From: Aminipila sp032051575 | GTDB lineage: Bacteria; Bacillota; Clostridia; Peptostreptococcales; Anaerovoracaceae | Assembly (NCBI RefSeq): GCF_032051575.1 | Contig: NZ_DAMBYD010000002.1 | Span: forward strand, 310,001 to 374,000 | Length of the DNA: 64,000 bases | Reading direction: 5' to 3' | Shown: positions 45,288 through 52,833 of the stretch, one piece after another | Layout: the number at the start of each line of letters is the position of its first letter | How positions within the stretch are numbered: position 1 is the first letter of the stretch | Position numbers and translations under genes: made by a program | Notes under the pieces: model-generated | Told to the model about the DNA's origin: nothing | What the model saw: the letters and a program-made list of their open reading frames with translations, nothing else | Databases searched by the model: none

Positions 45288-45836
45288 ATGATCAATGATA
45301 TCCTGGAATTCAATAAAAAGTTTGTAGAAGATAAAGGTTATGAAAAGTACATTACCAACAAATATCCAGATAAAAAATTGGCAATATTAACTTGTATGGA
45401 TACGCGGCTGTTGGAATTGCTGCCTGCGGCTCTGGGAGTAAAAAACGGGGATGCAAAGATTATAAAGAATGCTGGTGGTGTCGTATCTCATCCTTTTGGA
45501 AGTGCTGTCCGTAGTCTGCTTGTAGCTATATTAGATTTGCAGGTAGAAGATATTATGGTTATTGGGCACACAGATTGTGGAGCACAGAGTATGGATGCTC
45601 AAAAGATGATTCAGAAATTAAAGGACAGGGGCGTATCAGAGGAAGATATAAATCTTCTTCATTATTGTGGTGTAGATTTTGACACCTGGCTGGGCGGATT
45701 TGACTGTGTTGAGACTTCTGTCAAAAATACTTTGGATATTTTAATCCACCATCCGTTAATTCCTAAGAATGTGAGAATCAGAGGATTTATAATGGATTCA
45801 GTCACTGGAGAACTCACTCCGGTAGAGTGTGACTAG
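45288..45836 (+). CDS. Beta-class carbonic anhydrase
   Basis: The 182-residue protein has the zinc and catalytic residues of beta-carbonic anhydrases: CMDTRL (about residues 36-41, C-x-D-x-R) and IGHTDCGA (about 91-98, H-x2-C). It interconverts CO2 and bicarbonate. It lies 15 bases after potD with GGAGGAATAGGAAG as ribosome binding site, so it may be expressed with the polyamine transporter. The length is on the short side, as in the type II-like clade. Confidence 0.9.
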   Translation: MINDILEFNKKFVEDKGYEKYITNKYPDKKLAILTCMDTRLLELLPAALGVKNGDAKIIKNAGGVVSHPFGSAVRSLLVAILDLQVEDIMVIGHTDCGAQSMDAQKMIQKLKDRGVSEEDINLLHYCGVDFDTWLGGFDCVETSVKNTLDILIHHPLIPKNVRIRGFIMDSVTGELTPVECD

Positions 45837-45880
45837 CCTATCGTCAATAACTTATTGTTTAGAAAAGCAGGGAGTATATT

Positions 45881-47068
45881 ATGGGAGCACTAGCTGGATT
45901 GAAAATTTTAGATTTTTCAACATTGTTACCAGGACCATTTGCAACGCTTATGTTAGCAGACATGGGAGCGGAGGTTTTAAAAGTAAGTTCAAAAAGTAAG
46001 GCGGATATAGTTATAGACTATCCGCCTTTTGTTGAAGGTACAGAAATCTCAGTAAATCAGGCATGGCTTGGAAGAAATAAAAAGACCATATCATTAAATT
46101 TGAAAGACGCTCAGTCAATTGAGATTATAAAAAAATTAATTTTGGAATATGACATCGTAATGGAACAGTTCAGGCCTGGAGTTATGGAGAAATTAGGCCT
46201 TGGATATGAAACATTAAAGGCTGTTAATCCCGAACTTATCTATTGTTCTCTAACTGGATATGGTCAGACGGGCCCACTAAAAATGAAGGCCGGTCATGAT
46301 ATAAATTATCTTTCAAGAAGTGGTAACATGGCACAGGCTGGAAGAAAATCCACAGGGCCTGTATTGACCAATATGCAGATAGCAGATGTGGCAGTAGGGT
46401 CAATGAATTCGGTTATTGGTATTCTGGCAGCAGTTCATTATAGAAATAATACAGGCAAAGGGCAGCAGGTGGATGTGTCTATGTATGATGGTTTAATTCC
46501 TTTTAACTCTATGGATGGAGCAGCCTTTTTAGCTACTGGAAAAGAACCTGGAAGAGAAGAAGAAAGGTTGAATGGGGGCTGCATATATGATTTCTACGAG
46601 ACAAAAGATGGGAAATATCTAAGTGTGGGATGCCTGGAACCAAAGTTTTGGAACAATTTTTGTACGTGTATAGGAAGACCTGAATACATAGAAGGCACCG
46701 TTTGGCCTGCAGATATAGCAGAGGTAAAAGCAGATATAATAAGTCGGATTAAGGAAAAAAGTCTTAAGGACTGGATGGAAATTTTTAATGATAAAGACGT
46801 ATGTGTAGAACCAGTTCTCAATCTGGAAGAGGCTTTGATTAAAGATGAGCATATGCAGGCAAGAAAAATGGTGGTTGATGTGGTCGTGCCTGAATCAGAA
46901 GGAAAAACGGTAAAACAATTAGGTTCCCCTATAAAGCTTTCAGAGTGCCCCATTGAATATAAACAAGGAGGATATCCTATCGGTTATCATACCTATGAGG
47001 TTATAGAGCAGCTTGGATTTACTAAGGAACAGATTAAGGAAATGGAGAAAAAAGGTGTATTCCGCTGA
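45881..47068 (+). CDS. CaiB/BaiF-family (class III) CoA-transferase
   Basis: The 395-residue protein begins LAGLKILDFSTLLPGPFATLMLADMGAEVLKV as family III CoA-transferases do, and contains NKKTISLNLK, ENFRPG-like EQFRPGVMEKLG and LTGYGQTGP (about residues 125-133). The catalytic Asp region QIADVAVGSMNS (about 167) is present. It moves CoA between carboxylic acids; the substrate (such as carnitine, alpha-methyl or fatty acids) is not deducible. It follows the carbonic anhydrase by 44 bases and precedes the TPP riboswitch. Confidence 0.9.
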   Translation: MGALAGLKILDFSTLLPGPFATLMLADMGAEVLKVSSKSKADIVIDYPPFVEGTEISVNQAWLGRNKKTISLNLKDAQSIEIIKKLILEYDIVMEQFRPGVMEKLGLGYETLKAVNPELIYCSLTGYGQTGPLKMKAGHDINYLSRSGNMAQAGRKSTGPVLTNMQIADVAVGSMNSVIGILAAVHYRNNTGKGQQVDVSMYDGLIPFNSMDGAAFLATGKEPGREEERLNGGCIYDFYETKDGKYLSVGCLEPKFWNNFCTCIGRPEYIEGTVWPADIAEVKADIISRIKEKSLKDWMEIFNDKDVCVEPVLNLEEALIKDEHMQARKMVVDVVVPESEGKTVKQLGSPIKLSECPIEYKQGGYPIGYHTYEVIEQLGFTKEQIKEMEKKGVFR

Positions 47069-47127
47069 AGCAAAGGACTTTACAACTGGACTGGTTTGGT
47101 GTAGACTCATGATATAGATGAATAAAA

Positions 47128-47220
47128 CATGCTAGGGGTGCTGGACTACTGGTTCAGCTGAGAATGCTTGATGCTAAACCCTTTGAACCTGATATGGTTA
47201 GTACCATCGATAGGAAAGCT
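47128..47220 (+). ncRNA. TPP riboswitch (THI element)
   Basis: The conserved parts are all present in order: GGGGTGC (47135-47141), GCTGAGA (47157-47163), ACCCTTTGAACCTGAT (47178-47193) and, near the end, ACCATCGATAGGAAAG. TPP binding to this aptamer would favour the terminator at 47252, so the thiXYZ transporter is made when thiamine pyrophosphate is low. Confidence 0.95.
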
Positions 47221-47251
47221 TTTAAAATTAAGGATTAAGATAAGAATTTTT

Positions 47252-47281
47252 AAGAGTGTTTCCAAAAGAAGCGCTCTTTTT
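47252..47281 (+). terminator. Riboswitch-controlled terminator upstream of thiX
   Basis: AAGAGTG (47252-47258) pairs with CGCTCTT (47272-47278), then a T-run. Its place between aptamer and thiX fits transcriptional attenuation. Confidence 0.8.
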
Positions 47282-47334
47282 GTTTGCCTTATGCAAAGTG
47301 GCAAATATAAATAGCATTAGTTAGGAAAAGTGAC

Positions 47335-48093
47335 ATGAAAACAATAAGTAATAAAAAAATATGGGTTCCTATGGTAGTCTTTTTACTGATTCTGGCTGTA
47401 TGGGAAATGTCCGTACGTATTGCGGAGATTCCCTTATATATCTTACCTGCACCATCAAAAATATGTTGTGCTCTGATTTCAGAACGGAGCATGCTTTTCA
47501 TGCACGGAATGGTTACCTTAAAAGAAACGGTTATAGGTCTGATTATTGCCACAGTGTTTGGAGTTATATTGGCTATTATAATGGATAAATATGAATTGTT
47601 CCGAACTGCTGTATACCCTATTCTGGTAGTAAGTCAGACTGTGCCAGTAATTGTTTTAGCTCCAATTCTGATTATATATTTAGGCTTTGGCATGGCTCCT
47701 AAAATTTTGATTGTAATACTGATGTGTTTTTTCCCTATTGTTATAAATTTTGCAGATGGAATGAAACATGTTGATATTAACCAAGTAAATCTGGCAAGAT
47801 TGTTTGGAGCAGGAAGCTTGAAAATCTATTGTATGGTTAAAATCCCTGCAGCAGCTTCATCTCTGTTCTCTGGACTTAGAGTGGCGGCTACATACAGCAT
47901 TACAGGAGCAGTGGTTGGTGAATGGCTTTCTTCTAATAGTGGTCTTGGCTACTATATGTTAAGGGTGAAAAATGGATTTATGCTGGACAAAGTATTTGCA
48001 TGTGTTGTTGTTATCGTTTTACTCAGCCTGTTAATGAATGGTTGTGTTAAACTGTTACAATATTTTTTAATGCCGCACTTGCGGAAGAATTAA
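47335..48093 (+). CDS. thiX: ABC transporter permease for thiamine precursor (ThiX)
   Basis: The 252-residue protein has six membrane helices and is a SsuC/TauC-type permease (motif region LARLFGAGSLKIYCMVKIPA, residues about 158-177). The TPP riboswitch upstream and the THI5-like binding protein downstream point to import of a pyrimidine precursor (HMP or formylaminopyrimidine). AGGAAAAG precedes the ATG. It starts the thiX-thiY-thiZ-tatD-like unit. Confidence 0.88.
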   Translation: MKTISNKKIWVPMVVFLLILAVWEMSVRIAEIPLYILPAPSKICCALISERSMLFMHGMVTLKETVIGLIIATVFGVILAIIMDKYELFRTAVYPILVVSQTVPVIVLAPILIIYLGFGMAPKILIVILMCFFPIVINFADGMKHVDINQVNLARLFGAGSLKIYCMVKIPAAASSLFSGLRVAATYSITGAVVGEWLSSNSGLGYYMLRVKNGFMLDKVFACVVVIVLLSLLMNGCVKLLQYFLMPHLRKN

Positions 48094-48104
48094 GGAGAAG
48101 GAAA

Positions 48105-49106
48105 ATGAAAAAGAAATTATTGGCTTTAGGACTGATTCTGACTATGGTTATGTCTATGGGTGCCTGCGGTGGGAAAAGTCAGAATGATGCAGAAAAAGAA
48201 AAAAAACTTCGTGATGTTACAGTGATTTTGGACTATGTTCCAAATACCAATCATACAGGTATTTATGCGGCGAAAGACTTAGGCTACTATGAAGAAGCAG
48301 GATTAAATGTGAATATTATTGAACCTACTGACGGAGCTACAGCAACTTTGATTGCCGCAGGAAAAGGCGATTTTGGTATTAGTTATCAGGAAGATGTTAC
48401 CTATGCACTTGCTGCTGAAGATCCTCTTCCCATTAAGGCTATAGCAGCGGTTATTCAGCACAATACTTCTGGTTTTGCGGCTTATAAAGGAAAAAACATT
48501 ACGTCGCCAAAAGACTTTGAAGGAAAGACTTATTCTGGATGGGGATCACCAGGGGAAGAAGCAGTTATTCATGCGGTAATGGAAAAATCAGGCGCTGATT
48601 TTAAAAAATTAAAGATGATTACAACAGATAGCTTAAGCTATGATATGCTAAAAGGAGACATTGATATTATCTGGATGTTCTGGGCATGGGATGGAATAGG
48701 TGCCAAAAGACAAGGCATTGATGTAAATTATATGGAACTGAGAGAACTTGATCCACGTTTAGACTACTATACACCAGTAATTATAGCTAATGACAGTACG
48801 CTTGAGAAGGACCCTGAAATGGTAAAAGCATTCTTAGCAGCAACAACAAAGGGGTATGAATATGCCATCGCTAATTCGGATGCCGCAGCAGAAATTTTGC
48901 ACAAGTATGCTGATTCGTATGACTTAGATATGTTGAAGGAATCACAGGCTTACTTAGCTGGTAAATATAGTGAAGACAGTGATACTTGGGGTCTAATGAA
49001 GGATTCTGTCTGGGATAATTACACAGATTTTATGATGGAGAATGGCCTGATCAAGAAGAAAATTGCTGCATCAGATTGTTATACGAATGAATTCTTGCCA
49101 AAGTAG
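48105..49106 (+). CDS. thiY: Thiamine-precursor-binding lipoprotein (ThiY, NMT1/THI5-like)
   Basis: The 333-residue lipoprotein has signal and lipobox MGAC (Cys at about residue 21) and then the NMT1/THI5 fold: VILDYVPNTNHTGIYAAKDLGYY (about 39-61, partly quoted), DFGISYQEDV and GSPGEEAVIHAVM. ThiY proteins bind HMP or N-formyl-aminomethyl pyrimidine. It is 11 bases after thiX, with AAGGAGAAGG as ribosome binding site. Confidence 0.92.
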   Translation: MKKKLLALGLILTMVMSMGACGGKSQNDAEKEKKLRDVTVILDYVPNTNHTGIYAAKDLGYYEEAGLNVNIIEPTDGATATLIAAGKGDFGISYQEDVTYALAAEDPLPIKAIAAVIQHNTSGFAAYKGKNITSPKDFEGKTYSGWGSPGEEAVIHAVMEKSGADFKKLKMITTDSLSYDMLKGDIDIIWMFWAWDGIGAKRQGIDVNYMELRELDPRLDYYTPVIIANDSTLEKDPEMVKAFLAATTKGYEYAIANSDAAAEILHKYADSYDLDMLKESQAYLAGKYSEDSDTWGLMKDSVWDNYTDFMMENGLIKKKIAASDCYTNEFLPK

Positions 49107-49150
49107 TTTGATGAAAAGATAAGAGTTCTGATTTAAAGAAGGTTGATGAT

Positions 49151-49882
49151 ATGAAGTTGAAGGTTACGGATGTGAGCTGCTCTTTTCAGGGCGAGACTAT
49201 TTTGCAAAAAATGAATATGGAGGCTCAAGAAGGAGAATTTGTTAGCATATTGGGACCTTCTGGGTGCGGAAAATCAACTTTGCTTAACATTATGGCAGGT
49301 ATTCTAAAAGCAGATTCAGGGCAGGTTTTTATAGATGATACATTAATCAATGGAATATCCCAGCATTTTGCCTATATGCCCCAGCAGGATTTGTTGTTCC
49401 CATGGAAGTCTATACTGGATAATGTTTGTTTATATGGCAGAATTCATGGGGACGTAAAAAATGCTAAAGTACAGGCCATGAAAAACTTTGCTAAATTTGG
49501 GTTAGCTGGATATGAAAATAAGTATCCAGCTCAACTCTCTGGCGGCATGAGGCAGAGAGCGGCTTTTTTAAGGACAGCTCTTTGCAACGCTGATATATTA
49601 CTTTTAGATGAGCCTTTTGGAGCGCTGGATGTTATCACCAGAGGAGATATGCAGGATTGGCTGCTGAACATAAGAAAGGAGCTGGGAAGGACTATGATTC
49701 TTGTAACACACGATATAGATGAAGCAATTTATTTGTCAGACAGGGTCTTGGTTTTATCAGGAAAACCGGCTTCGGTAAAAAAGGAAATTGTTATCACTCA
49801 GAAAGTGCGTAATAAGGAATGGCTGTTTGAACAGCATGAGATACGCAAGGAGATTTATCGTATACTGAAAGGAATGGACTAA
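49151..49882 (+). CDS. thiZ: ABC transporter ATP-binding protein (ThiZ)
   Basis: The 243-residue ATPase has Walker A GPSGCGKST (about residues 36-44), the signature LSGGMRQRAAFLR (about 128-140), Walker B ILLLDEPFGALD and VTHDIDEAI. It belongs to the nitrate/sulfonate/taurine subgroup like other ThiZ proteins and completes the transporter. A TatD-type gene starts one base after its stop. Confidence 0.9.
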   Translation: MKLKVTDVSCSFQGETILQKMNMEAQEGEFVSILGPSGCGKSTLLNIMAGILKADSGQVFIDDTLINGISQHFAYMPQQDLLFPWKSILDNVCLYGRIHGDVKNAKVQAMKNFAKFGLAGYENKYPAQLSGGMRQRAAFLRTALCNADILLLDEPFGALDVITRGDMQDWLLNIRKELGRTMILVTHDIDEAIYLSDRVLVLSGKPASVKKEIVITQKVRNKEWLFEQHEIRKEIYRILKGMD

Positions 49883-49883
49883 G

Positions 49884-50651
49884 GTGATATTTGACAGTCA
49901 TACCCATATAGATACTGGCGTTGGTCTAGGTATTGGAATTGAAAAGAAAGATCCAGAACAGCTTACTGAGTTTAAAAAGTTAATAGAAGAAAAGCAATTG
50001 GGGGTTCTAGCCAATGCTGCTTGTATTTCTGAATATGAGGAATTATCCAAAATACCTGGAGTTTATATCTCTTTTGGCATTCATCCATGGAATGTTGATG
50101 AGTTTTGCATGGGCACAAAGGATATTCATTCCCTGAAACCCTTCTATGAAAAAGCTCATGCCATTGGAGAAATTGGTATGGATAGTGTCTGGTGTGACTG
50201 CGATTTGACATTACAAAGGAAGATTTTTATAGAACAGATGAATATGGCTGAAACTTTGGGAAAACCTGTTGTACTGCATACAAAGGGACAGGAAAAGCAG
50301 ATTGAGGAAATCTTAAAAGACTATTCTGTTAGAAAGCTGGTGCATTGGTATTCCTGTGAACAGTATCTGGAAAATTTTATAGAGCAGGATTGCTACTTTA
50401 CCGTAGGCCCTAACTATAAAACTAGCTTTGCTGTAAAAAAGGTTATAAGCTTAGTACCCTTAGAAAGGCTGCTGGTTGAAACAGATGGAATAAGTGCAGT
50501 GGAATGGGCAATAGCTAGAACAATAAAGGCAAAGGAAATCCCAGGGGTTTTAAGAGAAACCATAAAGGCTATTGCAGAAGAAAAGCATATAAATCAAGCA
50601 ATTGTAGAGGAAAAATTGGAGCAGAACTTTTATAGATTTATAGGAATATAA
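49884..50651 (+). CDS. TatD-family metal-dependent hydrolase in the thiamine operon
   Basis: The 255-residue protein starts at GTG 49884, one base after the thiZ stop. All TatD metal ligands are present: HTH (residues 6-8), E in AIGEIGMD (about 94), H in VVLHTKG (about 134), H in LVHWYS (about 155) and D in VETDG (about 202). TatD proteins are DNases or hydrolases of mixed function. In Bacillus, formyl-pyrimidine salvage needs a hydrolase (YlmB, unrelated) beside ThiXYZ; this gene occupies that place. A role in processing the imported pyrimidine is therefore an attractive inference, not proof. Confidence 0.85.
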   Translation: MIFDSHTHIDTGVGLGIGIEKKDPEQLTEFKKLIEEKQLGVLANAACISEYEELSKIPGVYISFGIHPWNVDEFCMGTKDIHSLKPFYEKAHAIGEIGMDSVWCDCDLTLQRKIFIEQMNMAETLGKPVVLHTKGQEKQIEEILKDYSVRKLVHWYSCEQYLENFIEQDCYFTVGPNYKTSFAVKKVISLVPLERLLVETDGISAVEWAIARTIKAKEIPGVLRETIKAIAEEKHINQAIVEEKLEQNFYRFIGI

Positions 50652-50854
50652 ACTATAATTTTAAATACAGAAGGATACAGCTTACAAAGGTAATACTAAG
50701 CTCGCATTGTAAGTTAAAGATGGTAGACAAAATAAAAAATTTGTACTATGATATAAAAAAGTGAGTATATTAAAGTTATTTTTAGAGGAGGGTGCAAGGA
50801 CTTAACAGCCAATGAGTAATTAAATTATTGGTAGAAGTTTCAAGCAAGTGATTT

Positions 50855-51217
50855 ATGAGAAAGATTTTACTAATTGATGATGCAGAATTCATGAGAGGAC
50901 TATTTAAAAATTATTTAACTAACATTGAAGATATTGATATTATTGAGGCTAGTTGTGGTACTGATGGTATAATGATGTATAGATCAGAAGGTCCAGACTT
51001 AGTGTTGTTAGATATAACTATGGGCGATATTTCAGGGATAGAAGTTTTGAGAGATATAAAAGCATTTAATCCTTCCGCAAAGGTAATTATATGTTCCGCC
51101 ATGGGTCAAGAATCATTTATTGCAGAGGCGGTAGAATTAGGGGCAATTGATTTCTTAGTTAAACCAGTTAAATCAGATTTATTAATTAATGCAGTTAATA
51201 AAGCTTTAAACGGTTAA
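50855..51217 (+). CDS. CheY-like single-domain response regulator
   Basis: The 120-residue protein is a lone receiver with D8-D9 (IDDAEFM), phospho-acceptor Asp at about 52 (VLLDITM), Ser in CSAMG (about 81) and Lys in LVKPVK (about 102). It has no output domain. It may serve chemotaxis (a chemoreceptor lies at 57.6 kb) or another phosphorelay. The preceding 200 bases (50652-50854) hold an imperfect inverted repeat (AGCTTACA to TGTAAGTT, 50680-50716) but no gene. RBS is weak. Confidence 0.85.
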   Translation: MRKILLIDDAEFMRGLFKNYLTNIEDIDIIEASCGTDGIMMYRSEGPDLVLLDITMGDISGIEVLRDIKAFNPSAKVIICSAMGQESFIAEAVELGAIDFLVKPVKSDLLINAVNKALNG

Positions 51218-51255
51218 TATTATAAAATATACATATAAGATATCATAATTTGTAA

Positions 51256-51284
51256 TTGACATGTAAAGTAAAGAAGAATAAAAT
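51256..51284 (+). promoter_or_regulatory. Promoter for tRNA-Leu
   Basis: TTGACA (51256-51261), 17-bp spacer, TAAAAT (51279-51284), 38 bases before the tRNA. Confidence 0.7.
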
Positions 51285-51321
51285 GTAAATGTTTGGTTTA
51301 CGTTGTACAATTAAATAATAT

Positions 51322-51407
51322 GCGGATATGGCGGAATTGGCAGACGCGCACGGTTCAGGTCCGTGTGTTGAACAGACATGCAGGTTCGAATCCTGTTATC
51401 CGCACCA
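51322..51407 (+). tRNA. tRNA-Leu (anticodon CAG)
   Basis: The 86-base sequence folds as a class II tRNA: acceptor stem GCGGATA/TATCCGC, anticodon CAG (51356-51358) in loop TTCAGGT, a long variable arm, T-loop GGTTCGAATCC and an encoded CCA (51405-51407). It reads CUG leucine codons. Confidence 0.96.
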
Positions 51408-51468
51408 TAGATACAAGCAGATTTCTGAGAAAGAAGTCTGGTTGTATTTTTATAGGGAGGAATTTATT

Positions 51469-51867
51469 ATGGGAATATCAGGGCTAAATAATTACTACAA
51501 TACTTATGCGTCATTAAAAACAGCAAGTGCAAAATCTAAAAGTGATACAGAGACAAATAGGACTGATTTATTTAAACATGAAGTATTGGGTTGGAAAGAA
51601 AAAGTCAAGAAAAAGATGGATGATGATTTGAAAAATGATCAAGAAAAAAACATAATGATGTCTGAAAAAGAATGGCATGCTTTAATGAAAAAAGTGGATA
51701 GTGCAATTAATGCTTATAAGGATGATGTAAAAACAGAGGCGAAAGCTGATTGTAAACTTAACAATGAAGATAAACGTGCTCATGATGACTCATCAGCGGA
51801 AATATTAAAAGGAAAAGAAGAAATTCAATTAAGTGCTAAAGATTTTTTGTCACTAACATCAAATTGA
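51469..51867 (+). CDS. Small hypothetical protein (132 aa) after tRNA-Leu
   Basis: Translation from ATG 51469 is supported by AGGGAGG (51454-51460); the longer open frame from 51328 runs through the tRNA and is discounted. The protein is soluble and strongly charged, begins MGISGLNNYYNTYASLKTAS, has a Lys/Asp-rich middle and ends LSAKDFLSLTSN. No family is recognised with certainty; several Clostridia small proteins start MGISSLN, which may be related. It is the first of three small unknown genes between the tRNA and the AraC regulator. Confidence 0.65.
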   Translation: MGISGLNNYYNTYASLKTASAKSKSDTETNRTDLFKHEVLGWKEKVKKKMDDDLKNDQEKNIMMSEKEWHALMKKVDSAINAYKDDVKTEAKADCKLNNEDKRAHDDSSAEILKGKEEIQLSAKDFLSLTSN

Positions 51868-51880
51868 TTAAATAATAAAA

Positions 51881-51914
51881 CCTTGAGATTATAATAGATC
51901 TTAAGGCTTTTTTT
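51881..51914 (+). terminator. Rho-independent terminator after the 132-aa gene
   Basis: CCTTGAGA (51881-51888) pairs with TCTTAAGG (51899-51906) with one mismatch, then seven T. Confidence 0.75.
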
Positions 51915-52014
51915 ATTTATTTTAACTGTGTATTTTATCCAAATACTTTTATTATATTTTTTATGAAAACTACATAAGCTATACGCATAATTAAATTGTG
52001 AAAGGATAAAAGGT

Positions 52015-52140
52015 ATGGATACACAAAATATGAATTTTGCTGATATTTCATCAGAAGACGTTAAAGCTCTTAATAGTGTACAAAATCAGATTAAAACAAA
52101 AGAAGGAAAAGATATTGTTTTATTAGCATACGAAAAATAA
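52015..52140 (+). CDS. Small hypothetical protein (41 aa)
   Basis: A 41-codon frame begins at ATG 52015 after GGATAAAAGG and ends at TAA 52140. The acidic product begins MDTQNMNFADISSEDVKALN and ends IVLLAYEK. It has no membrane segment. The family is unknown. Its place between two other small unknown genes, and a plausible ribosome binding site, support it as real, but no further evidence exists. Confidence 0.5.
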   Translation: MDTQNMNFADISSEDVKALNSVQNQIKTKEGKDIVLLAYEK

Positions 52141-52244
52141 AAAATTGAATACAGAAACTTAAATTAAGGAATCTCATTATTAGTCCACTATTTACCATTA
52201 ATATGGTTATAGTGGATTTTTGTTATAAAAATTGAGCAAAAATC

Positions 52245-52313
52245 ACATTTCATACTTTGGAGGCAACATCTTAAACAGATTGTATTGACATTTTTTACAA
52301 AAAGAGCATTATG
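52245..52313 (+). promoter_or_regulatory. Second LytTR-like direct-repeat operator and promoter
   Basis: ACATTTCAT (52245-52253) and ACATCTTAA (52266-52274) are 21 bp apart. Ten bases after the second comes TTGACA (52285-52290), with a weaker -10 near 52307-52313. The first 9-mer, the 21-bp period and the 10-bp gap to the -35 equal those of the promoter at 16111. Confidence 0.6.
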
Positions 52314-52441
52314 TTAAGATAATAAGAAAAAAGGGGAATGCAGTATAAATAAGAGGCATTTTAGCATGTAAAGATTATCAGGGTTTATCAAATTCTGAAA
52401 TTATACAGAGGATAAAGCAAGATATTCCAGATGACGGAAGT

Positions 52442-52750
52442 TTGGAAAGTAAAGTAGAAGTAATGGATCGTTTATGGGGTATGGGGGTTATAAGCAATGA
52501 GGCCCATGTTGCGTTTGGTTTCAGTATAGACCGTATACAATGGCGGGCTTTTAAAGAGGCAGTTGGTGAAGAAGCGGCGAAAGATAATAAAGTTTTTCGT
52601 AACTGGATTAAAAGTGGGGGGACAGAAAATATAAAGATGAGCTGGGGAGAGATGAAAGAATTTATGAACAGTAGCATGAACATAGCCGAGGTGTATGGGC
52701 AAAAGGTAAAAGAAGAATTAGATAATTTATTTGATAATCTGATGAAGTAA
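52442..52750 (+). CDS. Hypothetical protein with uncertain start (102 aa or more)
   Basis: From the TTG at 52442 the frame encodes 102 residues (EVMDRLWGMGVISNEAHVAF, WRAFKEAVGEE, ending LDNLFDNLMK). But coding-like sequence continues upstream in frame to 52349 (DYQGLSNSEIIQRIKQDIP) without any ATG, GTG or TTG, and a good AAAAAGGGG site lies at 52328-52336. Inserting one A near 52348 would give an ATG start at 52338. So either the start is non-canonical, or the gene has a 5' frameshift. It lies behind a LytTR-like operator. No family recognised. Confidence 0.6.
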   Translation: MESKVEVMDRLWGMGVISNEAHVAFGFSIDRIQWRAFKEAVGEEAAKDNKVFRNWIKSGGTENIKMSWGEMKEFMNSSMNIAEVYGQKVKEELDNLFDNLMK

Positions 52751-52833
52751 GAAGGTCTGCTCGTTAATTTGTGCACGAAAAGAGAGGAAAAACAATCTAT
52801 AGATATTATACTTAATCATAAGGAGCTGATTAC

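Noticed and set aside
50680..50716. Possible riboswitch before the CheY-like gene
   Set aside because: Only an imperfect inverted repeat is present. I could not match conserved parts of c-di-GMP or other known riboswitches, and there is no T-run.
51293..51487. Open frames running through the tRNA
   Set aside because: Both frames translate tRNA-Leu itself. The real downstream gene starts at 51469 behind AGGGAGG.
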